Shown here piece after piece: positions 17,058-25,385 of a stretch of DNA of 33,912 bases. This stretch comes from Planctomycetaceae bacterium (GTDB lineage Bacteria; Planctomycetota; Planctomycetia; Planctomycetales; Planctomycetaceae). Position numbers and translations under genes: made by a program. Position 1 is the stretch's first letter. Every line of letters starts with the position of its first letter. The notes below the pieces were generated by a model. It was not told the DNA's origin, searched no databases, and saw only the letters and a list, made by a program, of their open reading frames with translations. The DNA is taken from contig OMIV01000116.1 of assembly GCA_900299185.1 (NCBI GenBank), positions 1 through 33,912 on the forward strand. Direction: 5' to 3'.

Positions 17058-18500
17058 ATGAAAACGACATTGCTCCGCACGCCGACAACTCGCTGCCGAT
17101 TCGGAACCGCTCGCGAAGACATCACTCCGCCGGTCGGCGCGTATCACCGCATGTGGGGAGCAGCCAAGCATGACCGCTCCACCGGCATCCATCGCCCGCT
17201 GGTCGCTGATGCGGTGGTGCTTGAACCAATCAATGGCGATCGCACTCAGCAGCAAGTCTTTGTGATGCTCGATCATTGCCTCTTTCGTCCCCCAGAGATG
17301 AAAGAGGTCCGAGCTCGCACGTGCGAGCTGCTCAAGCTGCCGTCCGAGCGATTGACGATTTTGTTCTCGCATACGCATGGAGCCGGCTTGCTGACGCGAG
17401 AACGAGCCAACCTGCCGGGCGGTGATTTGATCGGCCCGTATCTCGACTCGCTGCCAGCGTTGATTGCCACAGCAGTTGAACGGGCAATCGCGAGCATTCA
17501 ACCAGTGACGCTGACTTACGGTTCGACGGACTGTCGGATGGGACATCATCGAGATGCCTTTGATGAGACGGCGGGCATCTTTGTGTGTGGCTTCAATCCT
17601 GACATCGACTGGCCGCTGCCCGTGAAGACGATTCGAGCAACCAACGCCGCCGGGCAGATCGTCGCAACGTTGGTGAATTATCCCTGCCATCCCACAACGT
17701 TGGCTTGGGAGAACACTCTGGTCAGTCCCGACTACATCGGAGCCTTAAGAGAAACCGTCGAAGCCGCGACCTCTGCTCCTTGCGTCTTCACGCTGGCCCC
17801 CTGCGGAGACATCGGCCCCAAGGCAGACTATGTCGGCGACGTTTCGATCGCGGACAACAACGGACGACAAGTCGGTTTTGCCGCTCTGCAAGCGTTGGCC
17901 GCGATGCCGCCCGCTCAACACGACTTCGCTTATCGAGGTCCGGTGTTCTCGGGAGCGACGCTCGGTGATTGGCGCTATCAACCTCAAACCGACGAACACG
18001 CCGCGCTGACCGCTCGCTTCGAAACGCGACGAGTGATCGTTCCGCTTGATTACTTGCCGGGCATGCCAACTGTCGACGCCGTGAAGTCCGAGATGATTCA
18101 ACTCGCTCAAGACGAAGCTGCGGCATCAGCGCGAGGCGACGCTGCCGAAGTCGCTCGGCTGCGAGCGTTGATCGAACGCAAGCGGCGGCTCATTGAACGC
18201 ATCGCCCCGCTGCCTTCGGGTCAGTATCCGTACCCCGTTGAGATTTGGACGCTGGGTGACGCGACTTGGATCGCTGTCGATGGCGAGCCGTACTACGCCG
18301 TGCAATCCGAAATACAGCGACGCTTCCCCGACCGAACGCTGATCTTCGTGACGCTCTCAAACGGAGCGTTGGCCAGTTACGTGCCGACTCGTGAGGCGTA
18401 TGAGAAGGCGCTCTATCAAGTAGAAGTCGCGCATGTCGCGCCCGGAAGTTTGGAGCGCATCATCGACGGCATCACCGCCGCGTTGAGTGGGGCTCTCTGA
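17058..18500 (+). CDS. Neutral/alkaline ceramidase-like hydrolase (PF04734-type N-terminal domain)
   Basis: The 480-residue product resembles the N-terminal catalytic domain of neutral/alkaline non-lysosomal ceramidases, zinc amidases that cut the N-acyl bond of ceramides. Seen are an opening FGTAREDITPPVG, the metal-site segment FSHTHGAG (His105 and His107), the second segment NYPCHPTTLAW (His211) and the end LGDATWIAVDGEPYY followed by LSNGALASYVPTREAYE. There is no signal peptide and no C-terminal Ig-like domain, so it is shorter than classical enzymes and probably cytosolic. Planctomycetes carry many such proteins and the true substrate is unknown. The frame opens at TTG 17046, but ATG 17058 is the better start although no strong Shine-Dalgarno is seen. 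It converges on the pseudopilin gene across palindromic DNA. Confidence 0.82.
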   Translation: MKTTLLRTPTTRCRFGTAREDITPPVGAYHRMWGAAKHDRSTGIHRPLVADAVVLEPINGDRTQQQVFVMLDHCLFRPPEMKEVRARTCELLKLPSERLTILFSHTHGAGLLTRERANLPGGDLIGPYLDSLPALIATAVERAIASIQPVTLTYGSTDCRMGHHRDAFDETAGIFVCGFNPDIDWPLPVKTIRATNAAGQIVATLVNYPCHPTTLAWENTLVSPDYIGALRETVEAATSAPCVFTLAPCGDIGPKADYVGDVSIADNNGRQVGFAALQALAAMPPAQHDFAYRGPVFSGATLGDWRYQPQTDEHAALTARFETRRVIVPLDYLPGMPTVDAVKSEMIQLAQDEAAASARGDAAEVARLRALIERKRRLIERIAPLPSGQYPYPVEIWTLGDATWIAVDGEPYYAVQSEIQRRFPDRTLIFVTLSNGALASYVPTREAYEKALYQVEVAHVAPGSLERIIDGITAALSGAL

Positions 18501-18562
18501 GCAAGCCCGCGAAGCTGCTCGTAAGGCAGCGAATCTAAGCGTTATGTGCGTCGTCAGAGCAT

Positions 18563-18611
18563 CGAGTCGCGGAGCGACTCGACTACGTAGCTCAGTCGCT
18601 CCGCGACTGAG
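18563..18611. repeat. Nested palindrome cluster between convergent genes
   Basis: Two adjacent hairpins, CGAGTCGCGGAGCGACTCG (18563-18581) and CTCAGTCGC...GCGACTGAG (18591-18611), flank a central CTACGTAG. The two are also near-complements of each other, so the whole 49 bp is one larger palindrome around CTACGTAG. The position between converging stops (18500 and 18642) suggests a bidirectional terminator; no U-run is present. The core word TCGCTCCGCGA recurs in the palindrome at 26051. Confidence 0.75.
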
Positions 18612-18641
18612 ATTGAACCGCACAACGAGCAGTCCCGCCGC

Positions 18642-19142
18642 TCACAATTGATTGACCGATTTGCCATTCGGAGCGATCACGCTCACCGACACGTTGGCAC
18701 GGATCTCGCCCGTAGATGCGCTGTAAGCCCAACCGTGATCGCCTTGACCATCAGCATGTTGCGCCTTCAGCGGCCCCAACACGACGAGCACTTTCGACGA
18801 ATCCTTGAACGGCGAGCGCGGCATCTCTCCGCTGAGATACGGGCCGTACTTTCCGTTACTCGATACGACGCCCGTTTGGTCGGTACGTCGACGCAATTGC
18901 TTAAGGAAGACTTCTTCCGACGTCGTCGCATAGCCCGGCACGCGACCGTCGTGCTGATGTCGATACAGATCAATCTGCTTGCGAAGCATCGTCAGGTCTT
19001 CCACGACTGCGGCGCAGCGCGCGTCTTCATGAGCGGCGGTGAACTCGGGCACGAACGTCGCCGCTAATAGCATCAGCAACGTGCCCACGATCAGCACCTC
19101 TAACAGTGTGAAACCGGATGTCCCTCGCTCACGGGATCTCAT
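18642..19142 (-). CDS. Type II secretion pseudopilin-like protein (GspG/PulG type)
   Basis: The 166-residue product begins MRSRERGTSGFTLLEVLIVG, with the type III (prepilin) signal: basic leader, Gly at the cleavage site, Phe at +1 and Glu at +5, then a hydrophobic helix of about 20 residues. A prepilin peptidase would cut after the Gly. The rest resembles major pseudopilin G: VVEDLTMLRKQIDLYRHQHDG, then KYGPYLSGEMPRSPF and a C-terminal WAYSASTGEIRAN. Such proteins assemble into a periplasmic pseudopilus or are stand-alone prepilin-like envelope proteins, which planctomycetes have in large numbers. No other gsp/pil genes are near, so the second is as likely. The frame extends back to 19232, but ATG 19142 starts the leader correctly. 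Confidence 0.85.
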   Translation of the reverse strand: MRSRERGTSGFTLLEVLIVGTLLMLLAATFVPEFTAAHEDARCAAVVEDLTMLRKQIDLYRHQHDGRVPGYATTSEEVFLKQLRRRTDQTGVVSSNGKYGPYLSGEMPRSPFKDSSKVLVVLGPLKAQHADGQGDHGWAYSASTGEIRANVSVSVIAPNGKSVNQL

Positions 19143-19794
19143 GAGACAACTCTCAAATTGCTCAACAAGTGATAGGGAAAAGGAACCGTCGATCAATCCG
19201 CCGTTCGTTGGCCGCCGCAGCAAACGCGCCAAGCGATCCGCTCGAACTGGACCGACAACGCCTCAAACTACGCTGGGTCGCAGGCGTTTCAATTCTCGGC
19301 TTTGTCCACCAAAAGAAAGCCGCAAGAGTGGTTGCCGATTGCATCGATTGGGCAATTCACAGCAAGCAAAACGCAGCCAGAGTCATTCGCAACTTCGCGT
19401 TTGGTCGCAGTTGTCAGGTCGCGCGAGCTATGCCGATCGAGCACAAACGATCTGATGCGCCGTAGCTCTGAAGTCGAGCAACTCCGCTAAGTCGCTCTCG
19501 AACCTCGAACTCGGAGTCGCTCACTCTCAGTAAGAGTTCTCACAGCGCTGGCTCGAAAGCGGGAACCGTCAGAAGACTCGGCGTTTGATCGAAGTCGTTT
19601 TCTCGCGCGGTCAGTTACGATGCCCGCCGCTCCTGACGAGCATCTGTCTGATTGGAAGCTCAAAGCAGAACTCGTGGAGCACGTTTCCAATGTGCTCGCT
19701 TCTCGAATAGAGGCACGTTGAAAACGTGCCCCACGTGAATGCCGGAGTTCTGCCGCAAGCATCAGCACGCACTCGATGGGAGTCCGCCGCTCGG
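19143..19794. other. Divergent intergenic region, no gene
   Basis: About 650 bases between the pseudopilin gene (minus) and the kinase gene (plus). It should hold both promoters, but no clear boxes are visible. The only structure I support is a short hairpin at 19712-19730. Frames through it have no recognisable sequence and no strong start signal. Confidence 0.4.
19712..19730. repeat. GGCACGTT hairpin upstream of the kinase gene
   Basis: GGCACGTT and AACGTGCC form an 8-bp perfect stem with a 3-nt loop. The GTG at 19726 that opens the longest kinase frame is inside the right arm, which argues against that GTG being the true start. The motif resembles the GGGCACGT hairpin at 31100. Confidence 0.6.
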
Positions 19795-22041
19795 ATGCGT
19801 ATCGTCAATCAAGGCTCCCTTTCGTCGTCCTCTCCGCGAATCAACAACATGCCTTCATCTGATCTGGCTACGGCTCTTGATGAAACACCGCTGCAAGACA
19901 ACGAAGCTCGCGAACGCACGCGACGGCTCAGCGAGCAAACCTTGTCGGGAGCACCGCACGCTGCGGGCTATCAAATGCTGAAGCGGCTCGGTGAAGGTGC
20001 CTATGGTGCGGTGTGGCTGGCACGCGAGAACAAGACCGGCAAGGACGTCGCCATCAAGTTCTACACGCATCGGCGCGGGCTCGATTGGTCATTGCTCAGC
20101 CGCGAAGTCGAGAAGCTCGCCCTGCTCTACACGTCGCGAAACATCGTCCGCCTGCAAGATGTCGGCTGGCAGCATGACCCGCCGTATTACGTGATGGAGT
20201 ACCTCGAAAACGGATCCTTGGCCGGTATGTTGGCCGATGGTCCCATGCCTGCTGATGAAGCCATTCGCATTGTGAAGAGTGTGTGTCAGGCCCTGGTGCA
20301 TGCTCATGGCCGAGGCGTGCTGCATTGCGACCTGAAGCCCGCCAACGTGCTGATGGACTCGGACTTCGAACCGCGTTTGTGCGACTTCGGCCAATCGCGT
20401 TTGTCGGACGAGCAGAACCCAGCGCTCGGCACGTTGTTCTATATGGCTCCCGAGCAAGCGGACCTCACCGCCGTGCCCGATGCGCGATGGGACGTCTATG
20501 CCTTGGGTGCGTTGCTGTATCACCTCTTGATCGGCATGCCGCCATTTCGAACTCCCGAGAACGAAGCTCGTTTGCAGAACGCTCCGGGACTGGAAGATCG
20601 CTTACGGGTCTATCAACAGATCGTCCGCGAGTCACCGCGTCCCAATGGTCATGCCGGAGTGAAAGGCGTTGATCGGCGTCTTGTCGAAATCATCGACCGT
20701 TGCCTGCAGATCAATCCCGAGCGGCGTTATGCCAACGCTCAAGCCGTGCTCGACGTGCTCTACATCCGCGATCGCCAGCGACGCATGAGACCGCTGGTTG
20801 CACTCGGAGGAATCGGTCCCGCGCTGTTGCTCGTTTCGATGTTCTTCGTGACGACCAACCTGATGCACAGCGCGGTTGAATCGACCGAAGAGAACCTACG
20901 AGAGCGCGCGATCGAGACCGACGTCATGTCGGCGAACGTCGTGGCCCGCAGCGTTGATCGCGAACTGCAAGCTCGCATGGCAGAGCTTCTCACCGTTGCC
21001 AGCGATCGATTGCTGAGGTCCGCACTCGAAGCGTCTCTCGATCGAGACTGGAGCGACCGCGAGCAGTTTCAACAGATGCTCGACAACGAAAAGAGTCACA
21101 TCGACGAGAGTCGCCGCAAGCAGTTGCTGGAACTCGATACGAGCTGGTTCTTCTGCGACGCGAAGGGCTTTCAACGTTGGCGTGAGCCACTCGATACATC
21201 GACGATCGACGGTAACTTCAAGCATCGCGATTACTTTCATGGTCTTAACCGCGAATACACCGCCGAGACGGTGCCGCCAGAGACCGGACCAATTCGCAGC
21301 AGTCATATCTCGCTGCCATATAAGAGCGCCGCGACGAATTTGAATGTCGTCGCGCTCTCCACTCCCGTGTGGGACACCGAAGGCAAGAAGGTGCTGGGAG
21401 TCTTGGGACGCACCACCAGTTTGGGGCAATTGCTCTCGCAGCATGAAGTCATCATCCGCGGTGCTGACGGCACACATCGCATGATCGCTTTGATTGATCG
21501 CCGCAATTGGAAGCTGCTGGATCACTCGGGCCTCGAAGACCCGCGCGTGCTCAGAGAGCTGACCGCCGACGAATTCGAAAAGCTCCGTGTCGATGACGAG
21601 ATGGTGCCGCGCATCAAGTCCGCTGAAGAAGAAGAGAAGGTGCGACGCGGCATGTCGACTGATGAAGACGACATTCAAGTTCGAGTGTTGCTGACCGAGT
21701 ACCGCGACCCGTTATCGACCATCAACCACGACCTCTTTGGTGGCGAATGGTTGGCCGCGTTTTGCCCAGTTGGAACGACCGGCTGGTCGGCCGTCGTTCA
21801 AGAACGCACGGCATCCGTGTTGGCTCCCGTGTATGCCATGCAACGCGAACTCATCCGCTATGCCTGGCTGGGATTGAGCGTTGGTGGCCTCGTCGTCGCC
21901 GCGTTGTGGTACTTCGTCTTACGTTCGATCAATGAACGAGGCATGCGACATTGGTCTCGTCCCAAAACCACCGATCGACCAAACAACGATCGCGGCGAAC
22001 TCGCGAGTAATCGCACTCACACCGACGGACCGACTCGCTAA
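19795..22041 (+). CDS. Transmembrane Ser/Thr protein kinase with extracytoplasmic Cache-like sensor
   Basis: Residues about 58-325 are a Hanks-type kinase: Gly-rich loop GEGAYGAVW (66-74), VAIK with Lys88, alpha-C Glu104, catalytic loop HCDLKPANVL (Asp179, Asn184), DFG (197-199) and APE (218-220). The usual HRD Arg is Cys here, so it is a non-RD kinase; the other catalytic residues are intact. A membrane helix lies at about 332-354 and a second at about 689-709. Between them is a domain with the RDYF segment and the later VVALSTPVWD...VLGVLGRT strands typical of double-Cache sensors, so it probably senses a ligand outside the cytoplasm. A short polar tail follows. The start is uncertain: ATG 19795 (GGGAG rather far upstream) or ATG 19849; GTG 19726 is unlikely. 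The DUF1080 gene follows after 71 nt and may be co-transcribed. Confidence 0.88.
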   Translation: MRIVNQGSLSSSSPRINNMPSSDLATALDETPLQDNEARERTRRLSEQTLSGAPHAAGYQMLKRLGEGAYGAVWLARENKTGKDVAIKFYTHRRGLDWSLLSREVEKLALLYTSRNIVRLQDVGWQHDPPYYVMEYLENGSLAGMLADGPMPADEAIRIVKSVCQALVHAHGRGVLHCDLKPANVLMDSDFEPRLCDFGQSRLSDEQNPALGTLFYMAPEQADLTAVPDARWDVYALGALLYHLLIGMPPFRTPENEARLQNAPGLEDRLRVYQQIVRESPRPNGHAGVKGVDRRLVEIIDRCLQINPERRYANAQAVLDVLYIRDRQRRMRPLVALGGIGPALLLVSMFFVTTNLMHSAVESTEENLRERAIETDVMSANVVARSVDRELQARMAELLTVASDRLLRSALEASLDRDWSDREQFQQMLDNEKSHIDESRRKQLLELDTSWFFCDAKGFQRWREPLDTSTIDGNFKHRDYFHGLNREYTAETVPPETGPIRSSHISLPYKSAATNLNVVALSTPVWDTEGKKVLGVLGRTTSLGQLLSQHEVIIRGADGTHRMIALIDRRNWKLLDHSGLEDPRVLRELTADEFEKLRVDDEMVPRIKSAEEEEKVRRGMSTDEDDIQVRVLLTEYRDPLSTINHDLFGGEWLAAFCPVGTTGWSAVVQERTASVLAPVYAMQRELIRYAWLGLSVGGLVVAALWYFVLRSINERGMRHWSRPKTTDRPNNDRGELASNRTHTDGPTR

Positions 22042-22112
22042 ACCTCGCCCATCGCTGTTGTTCTTAGGGCACGCAGGCAGCTCCGACTCATTCAACTTTT
22101 GAAGACACGCTC

Positions 22113-22859
22113 ATGACACACCTTCCTCACCGTTTGTTGCTGAATCTCGTGTTCGCTTTGTCGAGTTCACTTCTATCCGCTCAAGACCAACCAGACTTCG
22201 CGCCATCTCAAACCGAGCTGCCTGTGCCGCCGCCTTCGGGTGCCGTCGTGTTGTTTGATGGCAAGAACTCGGACTACTTCCTCAGCATGTCCGGCCAACC
22301 CATCGACTGGCCAGTCGCCGACGGTTCGCTGGTGTCGACGGCGAACAAGCAACGCTCGAATCACGTGCTCTCAAAGCTCCGCTTTCGTGACGCGGACATT
22401 CATGTCGAGTTCCAATTGCCCGAGTCCGGTCATGGCAACAGCGGGCTCTACATTCACGGGCACTATGAACTGCAAATCATCAATTCGTTCGGCAAAGAGA
22501 AGCTGACTCAGGAAGACATGGGCGCGCTGTATGGCTTCGCGGCTCCCAGTGAGAACGCCGCTCGCAAACCCGGTGAGTGGCAGGGTTACGACGTGCGTTT
22601 CAGAGCTCCTCGTCGCGATGCCGATGGCAACATCGTTGAAGACGGAGTGCTGACCGCGTGGCTCAATGGCCGAAAGGTCCAAGACCAAACTCGATTCGGC
22701 GAGCCTCGCTCGAAGTACCATCCCTATCGACATGGAACAACGCCGTATCTCAAAGAGGTGGAAGAAAAGCTACGACGCACCATGACCGGACCGCTGTTCT
22801 TGCAAGATCACGACAGCCCCGTTCGCTTCCGCAACGTGTGGGTCCGACCGTTGGACTGA
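22113..22859 (+). CDS. DUF1080 (3-keto-disaccharide hydrolase-like) secreted protein
   Basis: The 248-residue product has an N-terminal signal peptide (about 1-23, hydrophobic LLLNLVFALSSSLLSA, cleavage near AQD). The remainder is a DUF1080 concanavalin-like jelly roll: VVLFDGKNSDYF, W.VADGSLV, the SGHGNSGLYIHGHYELQIINSFG stretch (split here by function: glycan-facing strands), WQGYDVRF, LTAWLNGRKVQDQT and the end GPLFLQDHDSPVRFRNVWVRPL. DUF1080 members include 3-keto-glycoside hydrolases, and planctomycetes hold dozens for polysaccharide breakdown; this one's substrate is unknown. Length is normal for the single-domain type. It lies 71 nt after the kinase gene on the same strand. Confidence 0.88.
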   Translation: MTHLPHRLLLNLVFALSSSLLSAQDQPDFAPSQTELPVPPPSGAVVLFDGKNSDYFLSMSGQPIDWPVADGSLVSTANKQRSNHVLSKLRFRDADIHVEFQLPESGHGNSGLYIHGHYELQIINSFGKEKLTQEDMGALYGFAAPSENAARKPGEWQGYDVRFRAPRRDADGNIVEDGVLTAWLNGRKVQDQTRFGEPRSKYHPYRHGTTPYLKEVEEKLRRTMTGPLFLQDHDSPVRFRNVWVRPLD

Positions 22860-23035
22860 GCGATGCTGAACTAACTGAGGACAGCACACTGACGTCAGCG
22901 TTGCTGAGTGCCACGCCCGCTGCGGCACCTTGCGATTAGCCCGAAGTCTGCAGCGCCGGTCGCACTCATAAACCGGTATTGCGTCAATCTGGCGCGCCTC
23001 CATAATCCCGCCGCGTAAAGGATTCGCCTCAAGGA

Positions 23036-24235
23036 ATGACCGTCGTTTTCGGGCCGCGAACGGGTGCAAGGATGTGGTGTGGCAAATGCCAAAGTGATGT
23101 CGTTACTGAACTCGCGACGGACAACCGCCGTGTGACGTGTTCAACGTGCGGAACCGCGCTGGGTGAGGCCGCTGCGTCTCAAACCGAGCCCGCCAATCAA
23201 CGCAACAGTCGCGCTCAAGAGGCGCGAGAGCTGCTCAATCGCTGGGCCAACGGTCGCTCGTCCGATCCATTCGGCCCGCCTCGCAAACGCATCTTTGAGG
23301 AAGCACTCCAAACAACTGCGGCGACTCAACCAGACGAGCACGCCGCCCGCACTTCGATGTCGACCGCCTCTGCTCCGATATCGTCAAACGCTCTGACTTC
23401 AGGTCTCGAAGCCAATCGAGTCGGCAGCGACTCGCAGCGTGTCACTCACGAGCCGGTCGCTCATATAGATCACGAAGTCCGACCTGTTGCGGCAGAGCCA
23501 CGAGCCAACGACTCCACGATCAACGCGGAACTCGATCGGCTAACAAACGAGATCCTGGCGCGCGTCGAAAAGATCAGTCGCGACGGCAGCACGCGAGCCG
23601 CGTCACTCGACGACGCTCATCAAGCCCCCGTTGCTCGACCAGAGACTCCCAACATTCAATCGCCAGCAGCGGAGCAAGCTGCGAGTAGCTCCCCATCTGC
23701 ATCAGTCGATGCTCCAGCAACGATCACCCGACGCATTGATGCCCCGGTGCTTTCTGTCTCCGAGCCAAACCACTCCACGGTTGCCGCCATGCCTCAACAA
23801 CTCCCGCCCGCATCGCCAGCAACCCGTCCGCAACAATGGGTCGCACCGTCGCGCAAGGCCGGCGGACTGATGAGCCAGGTCGGGCCGGGCCTTTCCTACG
23901 TCGGAATCTTGGGCATCACCCTGGGACTATCGTTGGTGATCCTCGGGACGTTTGGAGCATCGTCGAACCTCGCTCCGACCGGTTGGCTGATTGCCACACT
24001 CGGGCAGATGGTGTTGCTACTCGGCGTCGTGACTTCGGTCTCCGTTGGTATGGAACAGACCTCTGCTGACTTGCGAGCGACCGTCGATGAGCGGATGCGA
24101 GTGATCTCTGAGCAACTTGATCGCCTCACTCAAACTCGTCAGCGAGTTGATGCCGCGCACTCCGCTGAAGCAGCCGCACCGCACTTCGCGACGATGCCTC
24201 AGCGCATGACAGCGACTCACAACATTGAGTCGTAG
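23036..24235 (+). CDS. Zinc-ribbon membrane protein with long disordered linker, function unknown
   Basis: The N-terminus carries a CxxC...CxxC pair (MWCGKCQSDV, then VTCSTCGTAL), a small zinc ribbon. About 250 residues of Ala/Pro/Ser/Gln-rich low-complexity sequence follow, with one helical stretch INAELDRLTNEILARVEKIS. Near residues 285-340 two hydrophobic helices (LSYVGILGITLGLSLVILG and WLIATLGQMVLLLGVVTSV) make a hairpin in the membrane. A C-terminal amphipathic segment (LRATVDERMRVISEQLDRL) is likely a short coiled coil. I do not recognise a named family; it looks like a planctomycete-specific envelope or scaffold protein. The start may be ATG 23036 or ATG 23072, the second putting the zinc ribbon at the very N-terminus; both have AAGG directly in front, too close for normal spacing. 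The palindromic repeat at 24293 follows. Confidence 0.7.
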   Translation: MTVVFGPRTGARMWCGKCQSDVVTELATDNRRVTCSTCGTALGEAAASQTEPANQRNSRAQEARELLNRWANGRSSDPFGPPRKRIFEEALQTTAATQPDEHAARTSMSTASAPISSNALTSGLEANRVGSDSQRVTHEPVAHIDHEVRPVAAEPRANDSTINAELDRLTNEILARVEKISRDGSTRAASLDDAHQAPVARPETPNIQSPAAEQAASSSPSASVDAPATITRRIDAPVLSVSEPNHSTVAAMPQQLPPASPATRPQQWVAPSRKAGGLMSQVGPGLSYVGILGITLGLSLVILGTFGASSNLAPTGWLIATLGQMVLLLGVVTSVSVGMEQTSADLRATVDERMRVISEQLDRLTQTRQRVDAAHSAEAAAPHFATMPQRMTATHNIES

Positions 24236-24292
24236 AACGGTCGACCTCGATCAGCTTCGGACCGTAGGCGTCATTACTTCCCGATTTGATTT

Positions 24293-24374
24293 GGGTGGCA
24301 CGCTCTGACCAACGGGAAGGGCGTGGTCGCGCTACTCCAGCACACGCCCTTCGAGTACTCAGGGCGTGCCACCC
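24293..24374. repeat. Palindromic repeat, copy 2, between convergent genes
   Basis: Outer arms GGGTGGCACGCTCTGA and TCAGGGCGTGCCACCC pair at 15 of 16 positions; inner arms AAGGGCGTG and CACGCCCTT pair perfectly. It is clearly homologous to copy 1 at 13977-14054, differing mostly in the central loop. It lies between the converging stops of the zinc-ribbon gene and the RNase HII-like gene, so a two-way terminator role is plausible. Confidence 0.8.
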
Positions 24375-24437
24375 ACTTCGGAAAGTTATTGCGGATCAGT
24401 TCCTTGCAGCCCATGTCGTCTCTGCTTTCCGATCTCG

Positions 24438-25373
24438 CTACCGACAGCGCCAGAACTCGCGATCGGAAATTCCCAGCTTCTGCCGAGCGGCATCGACATC
24501 GTCTCGAAAGCGTTTCGCGTCTTCTGGGTAACCCTTCGTTGGCTTCAAGCCGGGGACGTGCTGTTGCCAAAAGCGATTGAAGAGTTCGAGCCCCACTTCG
24601 CGCGCGTACTTGCAGATCATCGACGAAACTGCGACCGGGAAATGTTGCTCGGCCTTTTGTTGAAAGCGCAGCTCCGACTTGTCGACTCGATAACGACTGA
24701 TGAGCGAACTCTCTTCTTGGCGAAACACCATGCCGATGTTGGGAATGTCGGCAATCAAATCGTCGTAGCGATTGCGACCACCGAGCTTGTCGCCGATGAC
24801 CAACGTTCGCTCGGCGAGCGGCCAAACTCGCGACAGCAACCCAAAGACAAAGCTCGCATGCGCACTGGCTTTGTTGTCGAACTGCTCGACCACTCGATTG
24901 AATCGCTCAGTCAAAACAACGTCCGAACGCAAATCACGAAACTTGATGCCAGCCTTATCGAGATTGGCCCGCAGCGCGTCGGCAGCTTCATCCACATCAC
25001 TCGCATCCGAGACCAACGGCAGCGGCACGTCGGCATCACGAAACCAAGTCTCTGGATCGAGCAAGTCATCCTCGCCCGTGATGCGCGATACGAACTCGCG
25101 ATACGTCTGCGGTCGGCGGCCATTCAAACTCATGACCGCCAACACGCCGCGTTCAAGATCAGCTAACCCCCGTTGCGGCGTATAGACGGCTTTGGAATCA
25201 GCGACATACAGCCGCCCGTCCTTCGTCGCCGTTTGCGAGACGGACTCTGACAAGCTCGACCAGAAATCGAACTTGCGCGGATCGCCACTGACTTCCCACA
25301 CCGAAGCCGTGATCAACAACGGCCCCAGATTCGGACCGTAGCCCGCTTCATCCATCCCGATAACCAGCGACAT
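24438..25373 (-). CDS. RNase HII-like ribonuclease, enlarged form
   Basis: RNase HII cleaves RNA in RNA/DNA hybrids and starts ribonucleotide excision. Family signs here: GMDEAGYGPNLGPL (Asp8, Glu9), VADSKAVY (Asp59, Lys61), VIGDKLGGR (Asp195), AVSSMICKYARE and PTKGYPEDAKRF near the end, closing with SDREFWRCR where family members have an HRRSF-type end. The order matches RNase HII, so the acidic metal site seems kept. Two things differ: the second residue after DEAG is Tyr rather than Arg, and the protein has 311 residues against about 200, the extra mass lying mainly at residues 65-165. It may be a divergent paralogue with altered substrate. Start ATG 25373 has AGGA upstream and is 12 nt after the LUD gene stop, so the two are probably one transcript. 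Confidence 0.75.
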   Translation of the reverse strand: MSLVIGMDEAGYGPNLGPLLITASVWEVSGDPRKFDFWSSLSESVSQTATKDGRLYVADSKAVYTPQRGLADLERGVLAVMSLNGRRPQTYREFVSRITGEDDLLDPETWFRDADVPLPLVSDASDVDEAADALRANLDKAGIKFRDLRSDVVLTERFNRVVEQFDNKASAHASFVFGLLSRVWPLAERTLVIGDKLGGRNRYDDLIADIPNIGMVFRQEESSLISRYRVDKSELRFQQKAEQHFPVAVSSMICKYAREVGLELFNRFWQQHVPGLKPTKGYPEDAKRFRDDVDAARQKLGISDREFWRCR

Positions 25374-25385
25374 AAGTCCGGCGTC

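Noticed and set aside
20896-21678. 260-codon minus-strand frame opposite the kinase sensor region
   Set aside because: It is the complement of an intact kinase gene; no start signal or recognised domain.
24366-25166. 266-codon plus-strand frame opposite the RNase HII-like gene
   Set aside because: The minus-strand gene has clear motifs; this frame also runs through the palindromic repeat.
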